64,000 nt of DNA from positions 682,001 to 746,000 of the forward strand of contig NZ_CP075896.1 in assembly GCF_018604545.1 (NCBI RefSeq), read 5' to 3'. How positions within the stretch are numbered: the stretch's first letter is position 1; every line of letters begins with the position of its first letter. The stretch is from Streptomyces koelreuteriae. GTDB lineage: Bacteria > Actinomycetota > Actinomycetes > Streptomycetales > Streptomycetaceae. Made by a program: the position numbers and the translations under genes. Of the stretch, positions 36,786 through 46,174 are shown piece by piece. The notes beneath the pieces are model-generated. The model saw only the letters and a program-made list of their open reading frames with translations. It was not told where the DNA came from and made no database searches.

Positions 36786-37886
36786 TCAGTCGCCATCGGG
36801 GATCAGACCGGCTCCGTCGGGCAGGTCGGGGCTGTCCGGCACGGTGTCGGGGCCGGCGGGGGCTTCCGGAGCCGGGCCGATCTCTTCTGGGGATAGGCCG
36901 ATCTCATCTGGGGGTGGGCCGGTCGCGTCGGGGAGTGGGCCGGTCGCGTCCGGCGGTGGTACGAACGCGTCGCCCGGCGGTGAATCCACGGCTGCCGGGC
37001 TGCTCTCGTCCCGGGGAGCCGCGCTGCCCACGCCCGGGGACAGGGGCGAAGGTGTGGGGGACGTCGCGGACCGCTGCGCCCACAGCGGTGGCGGCAGGGC
37101 CCGGTCGTGGCGTACGTCGTGGCCGGTGGGCCGCACGATCCAGGTGCGGGAGGCGACGTCGATGATCGTGAAGTCGGTGATCACCTGCGGGGACGGGGTC
37201 ACGACGATCACCCGGCCGGGCCGGTAGCCGGGCCAGGGGGTGCCCCGGCCGCGCGGCGTGCCCGGCGTCGCCACCGGCGGACGGAGCGGGTTGCCGCAGG
37301 CGCAGCGGACGCGCGGCACGCCCCGGTCGTCGACCAGGACGGCGGTGCCCGCCTGGAGGACGGACTGGTAGCCGCCCGCCCGTCCGGCCCGGAAGCCGTG
37401 GTTGGTGATGCGGGTGTCGGCGCGCAGCACCACCGGGGTCAGCCGGCGCACGTGGTCGGGGACGGAGGCCGGGGAGACGCCCGCGACCCCGGCGAAGGCG
37501 TGCATCCTGGCCCGGTCGCGGGTGAGGTGGCCGATCTGCCGCGCGATGTCGCAACTGCCGGTCCGCTCGATGCCGCCGTACAGGCCGGGTGTCCCGCCGG
37601 AGAGCGAGCGCGGGCCGACCGGGACCCGGGCCGCGCCGGCCGGGCCGGACGCCCCCGGCGTTCGAGGGGCGGGGGACGGGGTAGCCGTCGTGAGGGCCGT
37701 GGAGTCCGTGAAGGGGTCGGGGCCCCGGGCCGCGGCCGGCTGGAGGAAGAGCTCCGCGCCGGCGTCCGCGCCGTCACCGTCGCCTTCGCTGTCGGTGCCG
37801 CAGCCCGAGAGGAGGAGCGCCGTCGAGAGCACACAGGCCATGGCGAAGGCCCCGGTGTGTGTCCGCACCCAGTCCTCCTGCTTCAT
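36786..37886 (-). CDS. DUF6777 lipoprotein with repetitive acidic tail
   Basis: A 366-residue lipoprotein with the lipobox LLSGC at Cys29. The central domain (about 95-240, CDIARQIGHL..., RVRCACGNPLRPP, VITDFTIIDVASRTWIVRP) matches the Streptomyces DUF6777 group; it has four conserved Cys. The C-terminal ~80 residues are a degenerate repeat of Pro/Asp/Glu units (PPPDATGP, PLPDATGP, PPPDEIGL, SPEEIGPA). ATG 37886 opens the lipoprotein signal; the longer open frame upstream is antisense to the neighbouring genes. The function is unknown. It may be cotranscribed with the PAS/GAF phosphatase. Confidence 0.75.
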   Translation of the reverse strand: MKQEDWVRTHTGAFAMACVLSTALLLSGCGTDSEGDGDGADAGAELFLQPAAARGPDPFTDSTALTTATPSPAPRTPGASGPAGAARVPVGPRSLSGGTPGLYGGIERTGSCDIARQIGHLTRDRARMHAFAGVAGVSPASVPDHVRRLTPVVLRADTRITNHGFRAGRAGGYQSVLQAGTAVLVDDRGVPRVRCACGNPLRPPVATPGTPRGRGTPWPGYRPGRVIVVTPSPQVITDFTIIDVASRTWIVRPTGHDVRHDRALPPPLWAQRSATSPTPSPLSPGVGSAAPRDESSPAAVDSPPGDAFVPPPDATGPLPDATGPPPDEIGLSPEEIGPAPEAPAGPDTVPDSPDLPDGAGLIPDGD

Positions 37887-38000
37887 TTCCAGCGATTCGT
37901 CCCTATTGTTTGCTTCACTCTCTTGGGTTACGCAACCGGAGCGGCGCCACACGGAGCGTGACACTGGGGTCCGGCACGGCATCGGGAGGAGCGCACGGCC

Positions 38001-39422
38001 GTGGACTGGTTCACCGCATCCGACTACTGGCTGAGCCGGCTGGTCTTCCAGCGGGCGCTGGCCGCCGTGTATCTGGTCGCGTTCCTGACGGCCGCGCTCC
38101 AGTTCCGCGCGCTGATCGGGCGGCGCGGCATGCTGCCGGTGCCGGAGTTCGTCGAACGGGTGCCGTTCAAGCGGGCGCCGAGCCTGTTCCAGGTGCACTA
38201 CTCGGACCGCTTCTTCGCGCTCTGCGCCTGGGCGGGCTGCGCGGTGTCGGCGGCGCTGCTGGCAGGGCTCGACTCGCTGCTGCCGCTGTGGGGCGGCATG
38301 CTGCTGTGGCTGGTGCCATGGCTGCTGTACCTGTCGATCGTCAACGTCGGGCAGACCTGGTACTCGTTCGGCTGGGAGTCGCTGCTGCTGGAGGTCGGCT
38401 TCCTCGCCGTGTTCCTCGGCAACGACGAGGTGGCGCCGCCGCTCGTCGTGCTGTTCCTGCTGCGGTGGATCCTGTTCCGGGTGGAGTTCGGCGCGGGGCT
38501 GATCAAGATGCGCGGCGACGCATGCTGGCGGAAGCTGACGTGTCTGGACCACCATCACGAGACCCAGCCGATGCCGGGCCCGCTGAGCTGGTTCTTCCAC
38601 CGTCTGCCCAGGCCCCTGCACCGGGTCGAGGTGGCCGCGAACCATGTCACCCAACTCGTGGTGCCGTTCCTGCTGTTCACCCCGCAGCCGGTCGCGACGG
38701 CCGCCGCCGCGCTGATGATCGCCACCCAGCTCTGGCTGGTGCTGTCGGGCAACTTCTCCTGGCTGAACTGGATCACGATCGTGCTGGCCCTGTCGGCGGT
38801 ACGGTTCCCGGCCGATCCACCGGACAGGCCCGAGGCCCCGCTCTGGTACGTGGTCGTGGTGCTGGCGGTGGCGGCGCTGCTCGTGGTTCTCAGCTACCAG
38901 CCGGTCCGCAACATGGTCTCCCGCCGCCAGGTGATGAACCGCTCCTTCGACCCGGTCCATCTGGTCAACACCTACGGGGCGTTCGGCAGTGTGAGCCGGA
39001 TCCGCTACGAGGTGGTCGTCGAGGGCACCGCGGACGAGGTGCCGCGCGAGGACTCGGACTGGCGGGAGTACGAGTTCAAGGGCAAGCCGGGCGATCCCCG
39101 GCGCTGGCCGCGCCAGTTCGCGCCCTACCATCTGCGGCTGGACTGGATGATGTGGTTCGCGGCCCTCTCCCCCGCCTACGCCGGTTCCTGGTTCGGCACG
39201 CTGGTGGAGCGGCTGCTGGAGAACGACCGGGCCACGCTGAAGCTGCTGCGCCGCTCGCCGTTCCCGCCGGACGCGCCCCCTCGGTACGTACGCGCCCGAC
39301 TGTTCCGCTACCGCTACACGACCTGGCGCGAGCTGCGGGAGACGGGCGCGTGCTGGGAGCGGACGTACGTACGGGAGTACCTGCCGCCGACGCGGCTGGC
39401 GGAGAGCGCTCAGAGGCCGTAG
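38001..39422 (+). CDS. Lipase maturation factor (LMF) family membrane protein
   Basis: A 473-residue membrane protein with about seven to eight helices in the first 310 residues and a soluble C-terminal domain. Family marks include GRRGMLPVPEF (about 41-51), WYSFGWESLLLEVGFLAVF, the RIEFGAGLIKMRGD-like segment (about 161-174), NTYGAFGSVSRIRYEVVVEG and DWMMWFAALSP. Human LMF1 aids lipase folding in the ER; bacterial homologues have no proven role. GTG 38001 with GGGAGGA upstream. It is divergent from DUF6777 and overlaps the next convergent gene by 13 nt. Confidence 0.85.
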   Translation: MDWFTASDYWLSRLVFQRALAAVYLVAFLTAALQFRALIGRRGMLPVPEFVERVPFKRAPSLFQVHYSDRFFALCAWAGCAVSAALLAGLDSLLPLWGGMLLWLVPWLLYLSIVNVGQTWYSFGWESLLLEVGFLAVFLGNDEVAPPLVVLFLLRWILFRVEFGAGLIKMRGDACWRKLTCLDHHHETQPMPGPLSWFFHRLPRPLHRVEVAANHVTQLVVPFLLFTPQPVATAAAALMIATQLWLVLSGNFSWLNWITIVLALSAVRFPADPPDRPEAPLWYVVVVLAVAALLVVLSYQPVRNMVSRRQVMNRSFDPVHLVNTYGAFGSVSRIRYEVVVEGTADEVPREDSDWREYEFKGKPGDPRRWPRQFAPYHLRLDWMMWFAALSPAYAGSWFGTLVERLLENDRATLKLLRRSPFPPDAPPRYVRARLFRYRYTTWRELRETGACWERTYVREYLPPTRLAESAQRP

Positions 39423-40243
39423 ACGCGGGTGGCGGTGGTCGCGAGGATCTGCTCGTGGTCCTGCTCGGAGGTCAGGCGGCGTACGGGGTCGAGGGTGCCG
39501 CCGTAGGAGGTGGCGAGCGTGCACACCGGCCAGTCCGAGCCGTACATCAATCGGCCCGGCCCGAAGGCCTCCAGGGCCACGTCGGCATACGGGCGCAGGT
39601 CCTCGACGGTCCAGGAGGCGAGGTCGGCCTCGGTGACCAGGCCGGACAGCTTCGCGACCGTGTTGGGCCGGGCGGCGAGGGCGCGGAGGCCGGACGCCCA
39701 GGGTTCGAGGGCGCCGGAGGCGATGGGCGGTTTGCCCAGGTGGTCGAGGACGAAGGTGAGGCCGGGCAGGTCGGCGGCGGCCCGTGCGCAGGCCGGGAGC
39801 TGATGGGGCAGGACCACGAGGTCGTAGACCAGCCCGGCGTCGGCGAGTGCGCCCAGTCCCCGGCGTACGTCCGGGCGCAGCAGCCATTCCGGGTCGGGTT
39901 CGCCCTGGACCTGGTGGCGGATGCCCTTGAGGTGGCGGCCGCCGGGGAGTTCCCGCAGCCGGGCGAGTTCCTCGGCGACGTCGGGGCGGGTGAGGTCGGT
40001 CCAGCCGACGACGCCGGCGATCAGGTCGTGCTCGTCGGCCAGGGCAAGGAACTCCGGGGTCTCCTCGGGCACGATGACCGTCTGGACGAGGACCGTACGG
40101 CCCACTCCGGCCGCCCTCGCCTCGGGTTCGAGGTCCTTCATCGTGAAGTCGCGGCGCAGGGGCGCGAGTTCGGGACCGGTGATCCAGTCCTGGTCCCGTA
40201 CGGACAGGTCCCACACATGGTGGTGGGCGTCGACGACGGTCAT
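39410..40243 (-). CDS. Amidohydrolase-2 lactonase, probable L-fucono-1,5-lactonase
   Basis: A 277-residue TIM-barrel metal hydrolase. VDAHHHVWDL (about 4-13), TFVLDHLGKPPI (about 167-178) and LMYGSDWPVC give the amidohydrolase-2 metal and substrate residues. In the fucose oxidation pathway this enzyme opens L-fuconolactone to L-fuconate. It is the last gene of the fuc operon and its ATG overlaps the mutarotase stop (ATGA). The start is at 40243. The 3' end overlaps the convergent LMF gene by 13 nt. Other sugar lactones cannot be excluded. Confidence 0.78.
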   Translation of the reverse strand: MTVVDAHHHVWDLSVRDQDWITGPELAPLRRDFTMKDLEPEARAAGVGRTVLVQTVIVPEETPEFLALADEHDLIAGVVGWTDLTRPDVAEELARLRELPGGRHLKGIRHQVQGEPDPEWLLRPDVRRGLGALADAGLVYDLVVLPHQLPACARAAADLPGLTFVLDHLGKPPIASGALEPWASGLRALAARPNTVAKLSGLVTEADLASWTVEDLRPYADVALEAFGPGRLMYGSDWPVCTLATSYGGTLDPVRRLTSEQDHEQILATTATRVYGL

Positions 40244-40557
40244 GACGGCAGCTCCCAGACGACCGGCAGACCGGCGTCGGCGCCCTCGCCTGAGTAGTCG
40301 TGCACGACGTCCAGCAGCTCGGCCATGCGGGCCTGCCAGGCGACGTTGACCGGCAGCTTCTCCAGTTCGGCGAGCAGACGGGCGTAGTCCTCGCACTCCA
40401 GGACGTGGAAGAGGTCGGTACCGCTGCGCCAGATGGTCCAGGAGGTGGCGCCGGCGGCCCGGATGGCGTCGGTGAGTTCCTCGGGGACCTCGCGGTGGGC
40501 GGCCTCGTACGCGGCGACGCGGTCGGCGCGGACCTTGGTGTGCAGGGCGACTCTCAT
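40240..40557 (-). CDS. RhaM-type sugar mutarotase
   Basis: A 105-residue protein of the L-rhamnose mutarotase (RhaM/DUF718) family: RVALHTKVRADRVAAYEAAHREVPEEL, the catalytic-site TSWTIWRSGTDLFHVLEC and NVAWQARMAELLDV match. It would interconvert alpha and beta anomers of L-fucose (or L-rhamnose) before dehydrogenation. Start and stop overlap the neighbours by ATGA, so all genes in this operon are coupled. In other fucose pathways a RhaM- or FucU-type protein occupies this spot. Confidence 0.83.
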   Translation of the reverse strand: MRVALHTKVRADRVAAYEAAHREVPEELTDAIRAAGATSWTIWRSGTDLFHVLECEDYARLLAELEKLPVNVAWQARMAELLDVVHDYSGEGADAGLPVVWELPS

Positions 40558-41540
40558 GACGGTTCCTCGGTGGGGACGGGGGCGTCGGCGGGCAGCAGTC
40601 CCTCGGTGCGCAGGTCGTGCCAGAACGCACCGGGCACGCGCGCGGCGAACTGGTGGGCGCAGTCGCGGACCTCGTGCGCCGAGCGGGCCCCGACGAGGAC
40701 GCTGGCGACGGCCGGGTGGGCGGCGCAGAAGGCCAGGGCGGCGGCGCGCAGCGTGGTGCCGTGGCGGTCGGCGACGGACTTCAGCCGCAGGGCGCGTTCG
40801 ACCAGCTCGGAGGGGGCGACGGTGTAGTTGTACGTGGCGCCCGGCCGCGGGTTCGCCAGCAGGCCGGAGTTGAAGGCGCCGCCGATGACGACGGACCTGC
40901 CGCGTTCCCGGGCCGCGGGCAGCAGGTCGGTGAGGGCGCTCTGGTCGAGCAGGGTGTAGCGGCCTGCGCAGAGCACCACGTCGACGTCGGTGTCGCGGAC
41001 GAAGCGGGTGAGCATCTCCGCCTGGTTCATTCCGGCGCCGATCGCACCGACCACGCCCTCGCCGCGGAGCTTCTCCAGGGCGGGATAGCCCTCCCGGAAG
41101 GCCTCTTCGGCGTGTTCGTCGGGGTCGTGGAGGTAGACGACGTCGACGCGGTCGAGGCCGAGCCGTTCCAGGCTGGCCTCCAGGGTGCGTCGTACGCCGT
41201 CGGCGCTGAAGTCCCACACGCGGCGGTGGGTGGCGGGTACGGCGAAGCCGTGGGCCAGGTCGTCGCCGGTGCCGTCGGAGGGCTCCAGGCGGCGGCCCAC
41301 CTTGGTGGAGATCGTGTACTGGCCTCGGGGGCGGTCGCGCAGGGCGGCGCCGAGGCGGCGTTCGGAGAGGCCGAGGCCGTAGTGCGGGGCGGTGTCGAAG
41401 TAGCGGATGCCCCGCTGCCAGGCGGCCTCCACGGCGTCGTGCGCCTGTGCCTCGCCGACTTCGGAGTACAGGTTGGCGATCGCGGCGGCGCCGAAGGACA
41501 GGGCGCTGACCTCGACGCGGCTGCCGCCGAGCCGGTTCAC
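40554..41540 (-). CDS. Aldo/keto reductase, probable L-fucose dehydrogenase
   Basis: A 328-residue AKR barrel. Asp49 and Tyr54 lie in YFDTAPHYG, a Lys in TISTKVGR and a His in VVYLHDPDEH, completing the catalytic tetrad. It resembles L-fucose / D-threo-aldose 1-dehydrogenases, which oxidise C1 of L-fucose to L-fucono-1,5-lactone with NAD(P). GTG 41540 overlaps the SDR stop. Context (lactonase, FucD, mutarotase) drives the substrate call; L-galactose dehydrogenase activity is also possible. Confidence 0.8.
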   Translation of the reverse strand: MNRLGGSRVEVSALSFGAAAIANLYSEVGEAQAHDAVEAAWQRGIRYFDTAPHYGLGLSERRLGAALRDRPRGQYTISTKVGRRLEPSDGTGDDLAHGFAVPATHRRVWDFSADGVRRTLEASLERLGLDRVDVVYLHDPDEHAEEAFREGYPALEKLRGEGVVGAIGAGMNQAEMLTRFVRDTDVDVVLCAGRYTLLDQSALTDLLPAARERGRSVVIGGAFNSGLLANPRPGATYNYTVAPSELVERALRLKSVADRHGTTLRAAALAFCAAHPAVASVLVGARSAHEVRDCAHQFAARVPGAFWHDLRTEGLLPADAPVPTEEPS

Positions 41541-42292
41541 CGGGCCGCCGGGCGCAGCCGCAGGCCCTGCATGCCGCCGTCGACGGCGAGGGCGGTGCCC
41601 GTGGTGGCGCCGGAGAGGGGTCCGGCCAGATAGGCGACGGCGCCGGCGACCTCGGCCGCCGAGACGAGACGGCCGGTGGGCTGGCGGGCCTCCAGTGCGG
41701 CGCGTTCGGCGGCCGGTTCGGGCGCGGCGTCGAGGAGGCGGCCGACCCAGGGTGTGTCGACCGTGCCCGGGTTGACGCAGTTGACGCGGATGCCCTCGCG
41801 GACGTGGTCGGCGGCCATGGCGAGGGTGAGCGAGTACACGGCGCCCTTGGTGGCGCTGTACAGGGCGCGCTGCGGCAGGCCCGCGGTGGCGGCGATGGAG
41901 CAGGTGTTGACGATCGCGGCGTGCGCGGAGGCGCGCAGATGGGGCAGGCAGGCGCGGGCGGTGCGGACCATGCCGAGGACGTTGACGTCGTAGACGCGGT
42001 GCCATTCGTCGTCGGGGTTGTCCTCGACGGTGCCCTGGGCTCCGATGCCCGCGTTGTTGACCAGGACGTCGAGCCCGCCGAGGTCGGCGACGGCGGCCGC
42101 CACGGCCTCGCGCACGGAGGCGTCGTCGGTGACGTCCGCGCGGTAGGCGAGCAGCGGCTTGTCGACCGGCGACGGGTCCAGGTCGAGGACGGCGACCCGG
42201 GCGCCGCGCTCGGCCAGCAGGTCGGCGGTGGCCCGGCCGATGCCGGAGGCGCCGCCCGTCACCAGGGCTGTGATGCCCTCGAAGTCGCTCAT
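41537..42292 (-). CDS. SDR oxidoreductase, probable 2-keto-3-deoxy-L-fuconate dehydrogenase
   Basis: A 251-residue classical [13 protein letters not shown] (about 11-20) is the NAD site, NNAG is at about 83-86, the catalytic Ser is in CSIAA and YSATK supplies Tyr/Lys. In the oxidative fucose route it converts 2-keto-3-deoxy-L-fuconate to 2,4-diketo-3-deoxy-L-fuconate. Its ATG overlaps the stop of the dehydratase and its stop overlaps the aldo/keto reductase start. The family is generic; the role comes from the operon. Confidence 0.78.
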   Translation of the reverse strand: MSDFEGITALVTGGASGIGRATADLLAERGARVAVLDLDPSPVDKPLLAYRADVTDDASVREAVAAAVADLGGLDVLVNNAGIGAQGTVEDNPDDEWHRVYDVNVLGMVRTARACLPHLRASAHAAIVNTCSIAATAGLPQRALYSATKGAVYSLTLAMAADHVREGIRVNCVNPGTVDTPWVGRLLDAAPEPAAERAALEARQPTGRLVSAAEVAGAVAYLAGPLSGATTGTALAVDGGMQGLRLRPAAR

Positions 42293-43632
42293 ACGGCCTG
42301 ACCCTTCTTCCGCTCGTCGAGGTCGGCGGCCCAGAACGCGCCGCCCGGGTAGGTGAATCGCGCCAGTGACTCGGGCCGCATGGCGGCCGAGAAGCCCGGC
42401 GCGGTGGGTGCCCTGTAGTGAGCCTCGTGGATCACCACCGGGTCGAGGAAGTGGTCGTGCAGATGGTCGACGTACTCGATGACGCGGTCCTCGGTGGTGC
42501 CCGAGAGGGCCACGTAGTCGAACATCGACAGGTGCTGGACGAGTTCGCACAGGCCGACGCCGCCCGCGTGCGGGCATACCGGCACGCCGAATTTGGCCGC
42601 GAGCAGCAGGATCGCGAGGTTCTCGGGGACGCCGCCGACGCGGGCCGCGTCGATCTGGACGACGTCGAGCGCGCCGGCCTGGAGGAGCTGCTTGAAGACG
42701 ATCCGGTTGTGCACGTGTTCGCCGGTGGCGACCTTCACGGGGGCGACGGCCCGGCGGACCGCCGCGTGGCCGAGGATGTCGTCGGGGCTGGTGGGCTCCT
42801 CGATCCAGTACGGGTCGAACTCGGCGAGGGCCTTGGTCCAGCGGATCGCCTCGTCGACGTCCCAGCGCTGGTTGGCGTCGACGGCCATGCGGACGTCCGG
42901 GCCGATGACGGACCGGGCGACGCGGCAGCGGCGGATGTCGTCGTCGAGGTCGGCGCCGACCTTGAGCTTGATCTGCCGGAAGCCGTCGGCGACGGCCCGG
43001 GCCGCGAGCCGGGTGAGTTTCTCGTCGTCGTAGCCGAGCCAGCCGGGTGAGGTGGTGTAGGCGGGATAGCCGCGCTCCAGCAGCCGGGCCGTGCGCTCCT
43101 CGGCGCCCTCCCGGCCTCGGCGCAGCAGGGTCAGGGCCTCCTCGGGGGTGAGGGCGTCGGTGAGGTAGCGGAAGTCGATCTGGCGCACCAGCCACGCGGG
43201 GTCGGCCTCGGCGAGCAGCCGCCACAGCGGCAGTCCCGCGCGCTTGGCGGCCAGGTCCCACACGGCGTTGACGACCGCGCCGATCGCCATGTGCATCACG
43301 CCCTTTTCGGGTCCGAGCCAGCGCAGCTGGCTGTCGCCGATCAGGTCGCGGTTCAGGAGGGAGGGGTCGGCGCACAGGTCGTCGGCCGAGCGGCCGATGA
43401 GGTGTCCGCGCAGCGCGTCGATCGCGGCGACCTGCACCTCGTTGCCCCGCCCGATGGTGAAGGCGAATCCGTGGCCCTCGTGCCCGTCGGCCGCGTCGGT
43501 GCGCAGGACGACATAGGCCGCCGAGTAGTCGGGGTCCGGGTTCATCGCGTCGGAGCCGTCGAGCTCGCGCGAGGTGGGGAAGCGGATGTCGTGGGTGTCG
43601 ACCGCGATGATGCGGGCGGGCGTCGGGGACAC
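42289..43632 (-). CDS. L-fuconate dehydratase (enolase superfamily)
   Basis: A 447-residue mandelate-racemase-subgroup enolase. The N-cap has [16 protein letters not shown], typical of FucD/ENOSF1. The barrel supplies IKLKVG (Lys base), the first metal ligand in AVDANQRWD, Glu ligands in [10 protein letters not shown] and ATGEHVHNR, and a His base in [11 protein letters not shown]. It dehydrates L-fuconate to 2-keto-3-deoxy-L-fuconate. GTG 43632 follows GAAAGG. It is the first enzyme gene after the transporter. Confidence 0.88.
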   Translation of the reverse strand: MSPTPARIIAVDTHDIRFPTSRELDGSDAMNPDPDYSAAYVVLRTDAADGHEGHGFAFTIGRGNEVQVAAIDALRGHLIGRSADDLCADPSLLNRDLIGDSQLRWLGPEKGVMHMAIGAVVNAVWDLAAKRAGLPLWRLLAEADPAWLVRQIDFRYLTDALTPEEALTLLRRGREGAEERTARLLERGYPAYTTSPGWLGYDDEKLTRLAARAVADGFRQIKLKVGADLDDDIRRCRVARSVIGPDVRMAVDANQRWDVDEAIRWTKALAEFDPYWIEEPTSPDDILGHAAVRRAVAPVKVATGEHVHNRIVFKQLLQAGALDVVQIDAARVGGVPENLAILLLAAKFGVPVCPHAGGVGLCELVQHLSMFDYVALSGTTEDRVIEYVDHLHDHFLDPVVIHEAHYRAPTAPGFSAAMRPESLARFTYPGGAFWAADLDERKKGQAV

Positions 43633-43662
43633 GGGGGGCCTTTCGGTTGCAGGGGCGGGGTG

Positions 43663-44691
43663 TCAGTCCTGGGCCCGGCCAGTGGTGACCCGGGCGATCA
43701 TGAGGGCGACCAGGATGATCCCGCCGTAGATGGCCTGGATCCAGAACGACGGCACCTGGGCGAGGGTGAGCAGGTTCTGTACGACACCCAGAAGGAGTAC
43801 GCCGGTCAGGGCGCCGAACATGGTGCCCTTGCCGCCGTCGAGGGCGATGCCGCCGATCACCGCGGCCGCGAACACGGTGAAGATCATGTTCTGGCCCTGG
43901 TTGGCGCTGATCGCGCCGACGTATCCGGTCTGCATGATGCCGCCGACCGCGGCGAGGACACCCGCGACGACGAACACGCCGAGCATCACGCGCTCCACCC
44001 GGATGCCCGCCGCCCGAGCCGCGTCCGCGTTGCCGCCGATGGCGTACAGGGCGCGCCCGACCCGGTGGTACTTCAGCACCAGCCCGGCCGCCGCGAAGGC
44101 GCTCGCTGCGAGCCACACCGAGAGAGGGACGCCGAGGAAGGTGGTCGTCGCCAGCGAGTAGAAGCTGTCGGGCATCCCGAACAGCGTCTTGCCCTTGGTC
44201 GCGCCGACCAGCAGGCCGCGCAGCACGATCAGCATCGCCAGCGTCACGATGAACGCGTTGAGCTTGAACTTCACGACCAGGACGCCGTTGAAGGCGCCGA
44301 CGGCCGCGCCCGCGACGAGGACCGCCACCAAGGCGAGGGCGGCGGGGAGTTCGGCGCCCCAGCCGGACTGCGCCGCGGGCAGCACGAGCAGCGCGCCCAC
44401 GGCGGGCGCGATCCCGACGACCGATTCCAGGGACAGGTCGAACTTGCCGGTGATCAGGACGAGCGACTCGGCGAGCACGACCATCGCGAGGGCGGCGGAG
44501 GCACCGAGGATGGAGACGATGTTGCGCTCGGTGAGGAAGGAGTCGTTGACGACGGCGCCGAGCACGAGGAGCAGCAACAGGGCGGGGACAAGGGCGAGTT
44601 CGCGGGCCCGGCGGAGGAGGACGGCCTTGGCGGCGCGCGGGTCGGTGGCTCGCGCGGGCGCGAGCGGCGGGGCCGCCTTGGTGTCAGCCAT
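43663..44691 (-). CDS. CUT2 sugar ABC permease (probable L-fucose)
   Basis: A 342-residue inner-membrane permease of the RbsC/AraH type with nine to ten helices. GKFDLSLESVVGIAPAVGAL (about 85-104) and YAIGGNADAARAAGI are hallmark loops. AAGGAG lies 7 nt before ATG 44691, which overlaps the ATPase stop by 8 nt. With the ATPase and binding protein upstream it forms a complete CUT2 importer. The fuc enzymes downstream imply that free L-fucose is the cargo. Confidence 0.88.
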   Translation of the reverse strand: MADTKAAPPLAPARATDPRAAKAVLLRRARELALVPALLLLLVLGAVVNDSFLTERNIVSILGASAALAMVVLAESLVLITGKFDLSLESVVGIAPAVGALLVLPAAQSGWGAELPAALALVAVLVAGAAVGAFNGVLVVKFKLNAFIVTLAMLIVLRGLLVGATKGKTLFGMPDSFYSLATTTFLGVPLSVWLAASAFAAAGLVLKYHRVGRALYAIGGNADAARAAGIRVERVMLGVFVVAGVLAAVGGIMQTGYVGAISANQGQNMIFTVFAAAVIGGIALDGGKGTMFGALTGVLLLGVVQNLLTLAQVPSFWIQAIYGGIILVALMIARVTTGRAQD

Positions 44692-46174
44692 GGTCCACTC
44701 CTTCGATGGAGGCGATGAGCTCGTGGTCGCGCCAGCCCGCCGGGTGCTCGGCGACGACACGGCCGTGGAAGAGGACGAGGACCCGGTCGCAGCGCCTGAG
44801 GTCGTCGAGTTCGTCGGAGACGACGAGCACGGCGGTGCCGTCCTCGCGGGCGGTGTCGACACGGGCGAGCAGGGATTCCTTGGACTTCACGTCGACGCCC
44901 GCGGTCGGGTTGACGAGGACCAGGAGCCGCGGGTCCGAGGCGAGGGCCCGGGCCATGACGACCTTCTGCGCGTTGCCCCCGGACAGGTCGGAGACGGGCT
45001 GTTCGGGGCCCGCCGCGTGGATGTCGAGGCGTTCGATCAGCGCGGTGGCGACATCGCGCCTTCTGTCGGTGCCGACGAAGCCGTAGCGGCCGAGCCGGTC
45101 CAGGACGCTGAGGGTGGCGTTGTCGCCGATGGACATGCCGAAGACCAGGCCCTGCTCGTGCCGGTCCCGGGGCACGAAGCCGACGCCGGCCTCCAATGCC
45201 TTGCGGACGTCGCCGAACGGCAGCGGCCGCCCGTCCAGCCGGGCCGTTCCGCTCGTGGGGGTGTGCAGTCCCGTGAAGGACTCGGCGAGCTCTATCTTGC
45301 CGCTCGCGCTCGATCCGGCCAGTCCTACGACCTCGCCCCGCCGGACAGTGAGGTCGACGCTCTCATAGGCGGTGGAGGTGAGGCCGCTGACGTCGAGCAG
45401 AACGGGGCCCGATGCTCCCTGGGTCCTTTGCCGCTCGACCTGTTCGGCGATGGTCTCTCCGGCCATGGCTTCCACCAGGGCCTGTCGGGGCAGGTCGGCG
45501 ACCGGTGCCGTGGTGATCCAGCGGGCGTCGCGCAGGACCGTGACGGTCTGGCAGACCTCGTACACCTCCTGGAGGTGGTGCGAGATGAACAGGAAGGTGA
45601 CGCCCGACTCCTGCAAGGCCCGCATACGCGTGAACAGCCGCTCGATCTCCCGGTTGTCGAGCTGCGCGGTGGGTTCGTCGAGGATGATGAAGCGGGCGCC
45701 GAAGCTCAGCGCCCGGGCGATCTCCACCATCTGCCGGTCCTCGACCTTGAGATCGGCCGTGCGCGCGTCCGGGTCGACGCGCACGTCCCAGGTGTCGAGA
45801 AGTGCGGCCGCCTCGGACTTCAGGCGACGCCAGCTGATGAAGCCGCGCCGGAGCGGCTGCCGGTTGATGAACAGGTTCTCGGCGACGGTCAGTTCGGGGA
45901 CGACCGTCGGGTGCTGGTAGACGCAGGCGACCTTGCGGCGCCAGGCGTCCCGGTCCGTGAGCGGGGGCGCGGGGTCGCCGTCGAAGCGGACGGTGCCCTC
46001 GTCGGGGGCTTCCAGGCCGGTGAGGATCCTGACCAGCGTGGACTTGCCGGCGCCGTTGCGTCCGACGAGGGCGTGGGACTCGCCCGGCAGGACGGAGAGC
46101 TTGCCGTCGGCGAGGGCGGTGGTGGGGCCGTACCGTTTGACGATGCCCCACGCTTCAACCAGTGGGCTGCTCAT
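44684..46174 (-). CDS. CUT2 sugar ABC ATPase (two fused NBDs)
   Basis: A 496-residue RbsA-type double ATPase. NBD1 is canonical: VGRNGAGKST (about 37-46), LKVEDRQMVEIARAL, and FIILDEPTAQLD. NBD2 is degenerate: its P-loop reads GLAGSSASGKIEL, its signature is LSGGNAQKV and its Walker B is LVNPTAGVD, with Asn replacing the catalytic Glu. Thus only one site may hydrolyse ATP, as in other asymmetric sugar importers. The ATG overlaps the binding-protein stop (ATGA). Confidence 0.88.
   Translation of the reverse strand: MSSPLVEAWGIVKRYGPTTALADGKLSVLPGESHALVGRNGAGKSTLVRILTGLEAPDEGTVRFDGDPAPPLTDRDAWRRKVACVYQHPTVVPELTVAENLFINRQPLRRGFISWRRLKSEAAALLDTWDVRVDPDARTADLKVEDRQMVEIARALSFGARFIILDEPTAQLDNREIERLFTRMRALQESGVTFLFISHHLQEVYEVCQTVTVLRDARWITTAPVADLPRQALVEAMAGETIAEQVERQRTQGASGPVLLDVSGLTSTAYESVDLTVRRGEVVGLAGSSASGKIELAESFTGLHTPTSGTARLDGRPLPFGDVRKALEAGVGFVPRDRHEQGLVFGMSIGDNATLSVLDRLGRYGFVGTDRRRDVATALIERLDIHAAGPEQPVSDLSGGNAQKVVMARALASDPRLLVLVNPTAGVDVKSKESLLARVDTAREDGTAVLVVSDELDDLRRCDRVLVLFHGRVVAEHPAGWRDHELIASIEGVDHG

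Noticed and set aside
36786..40214. One 1142-codon minus-strand frame that would fuse DUF6777 to upstream sequence
   Set aside because: The part before 37886 is Arg/Pro/Gly noise antisense to the LMF gene; the lipoprotein signal at 37886 marks the true start.
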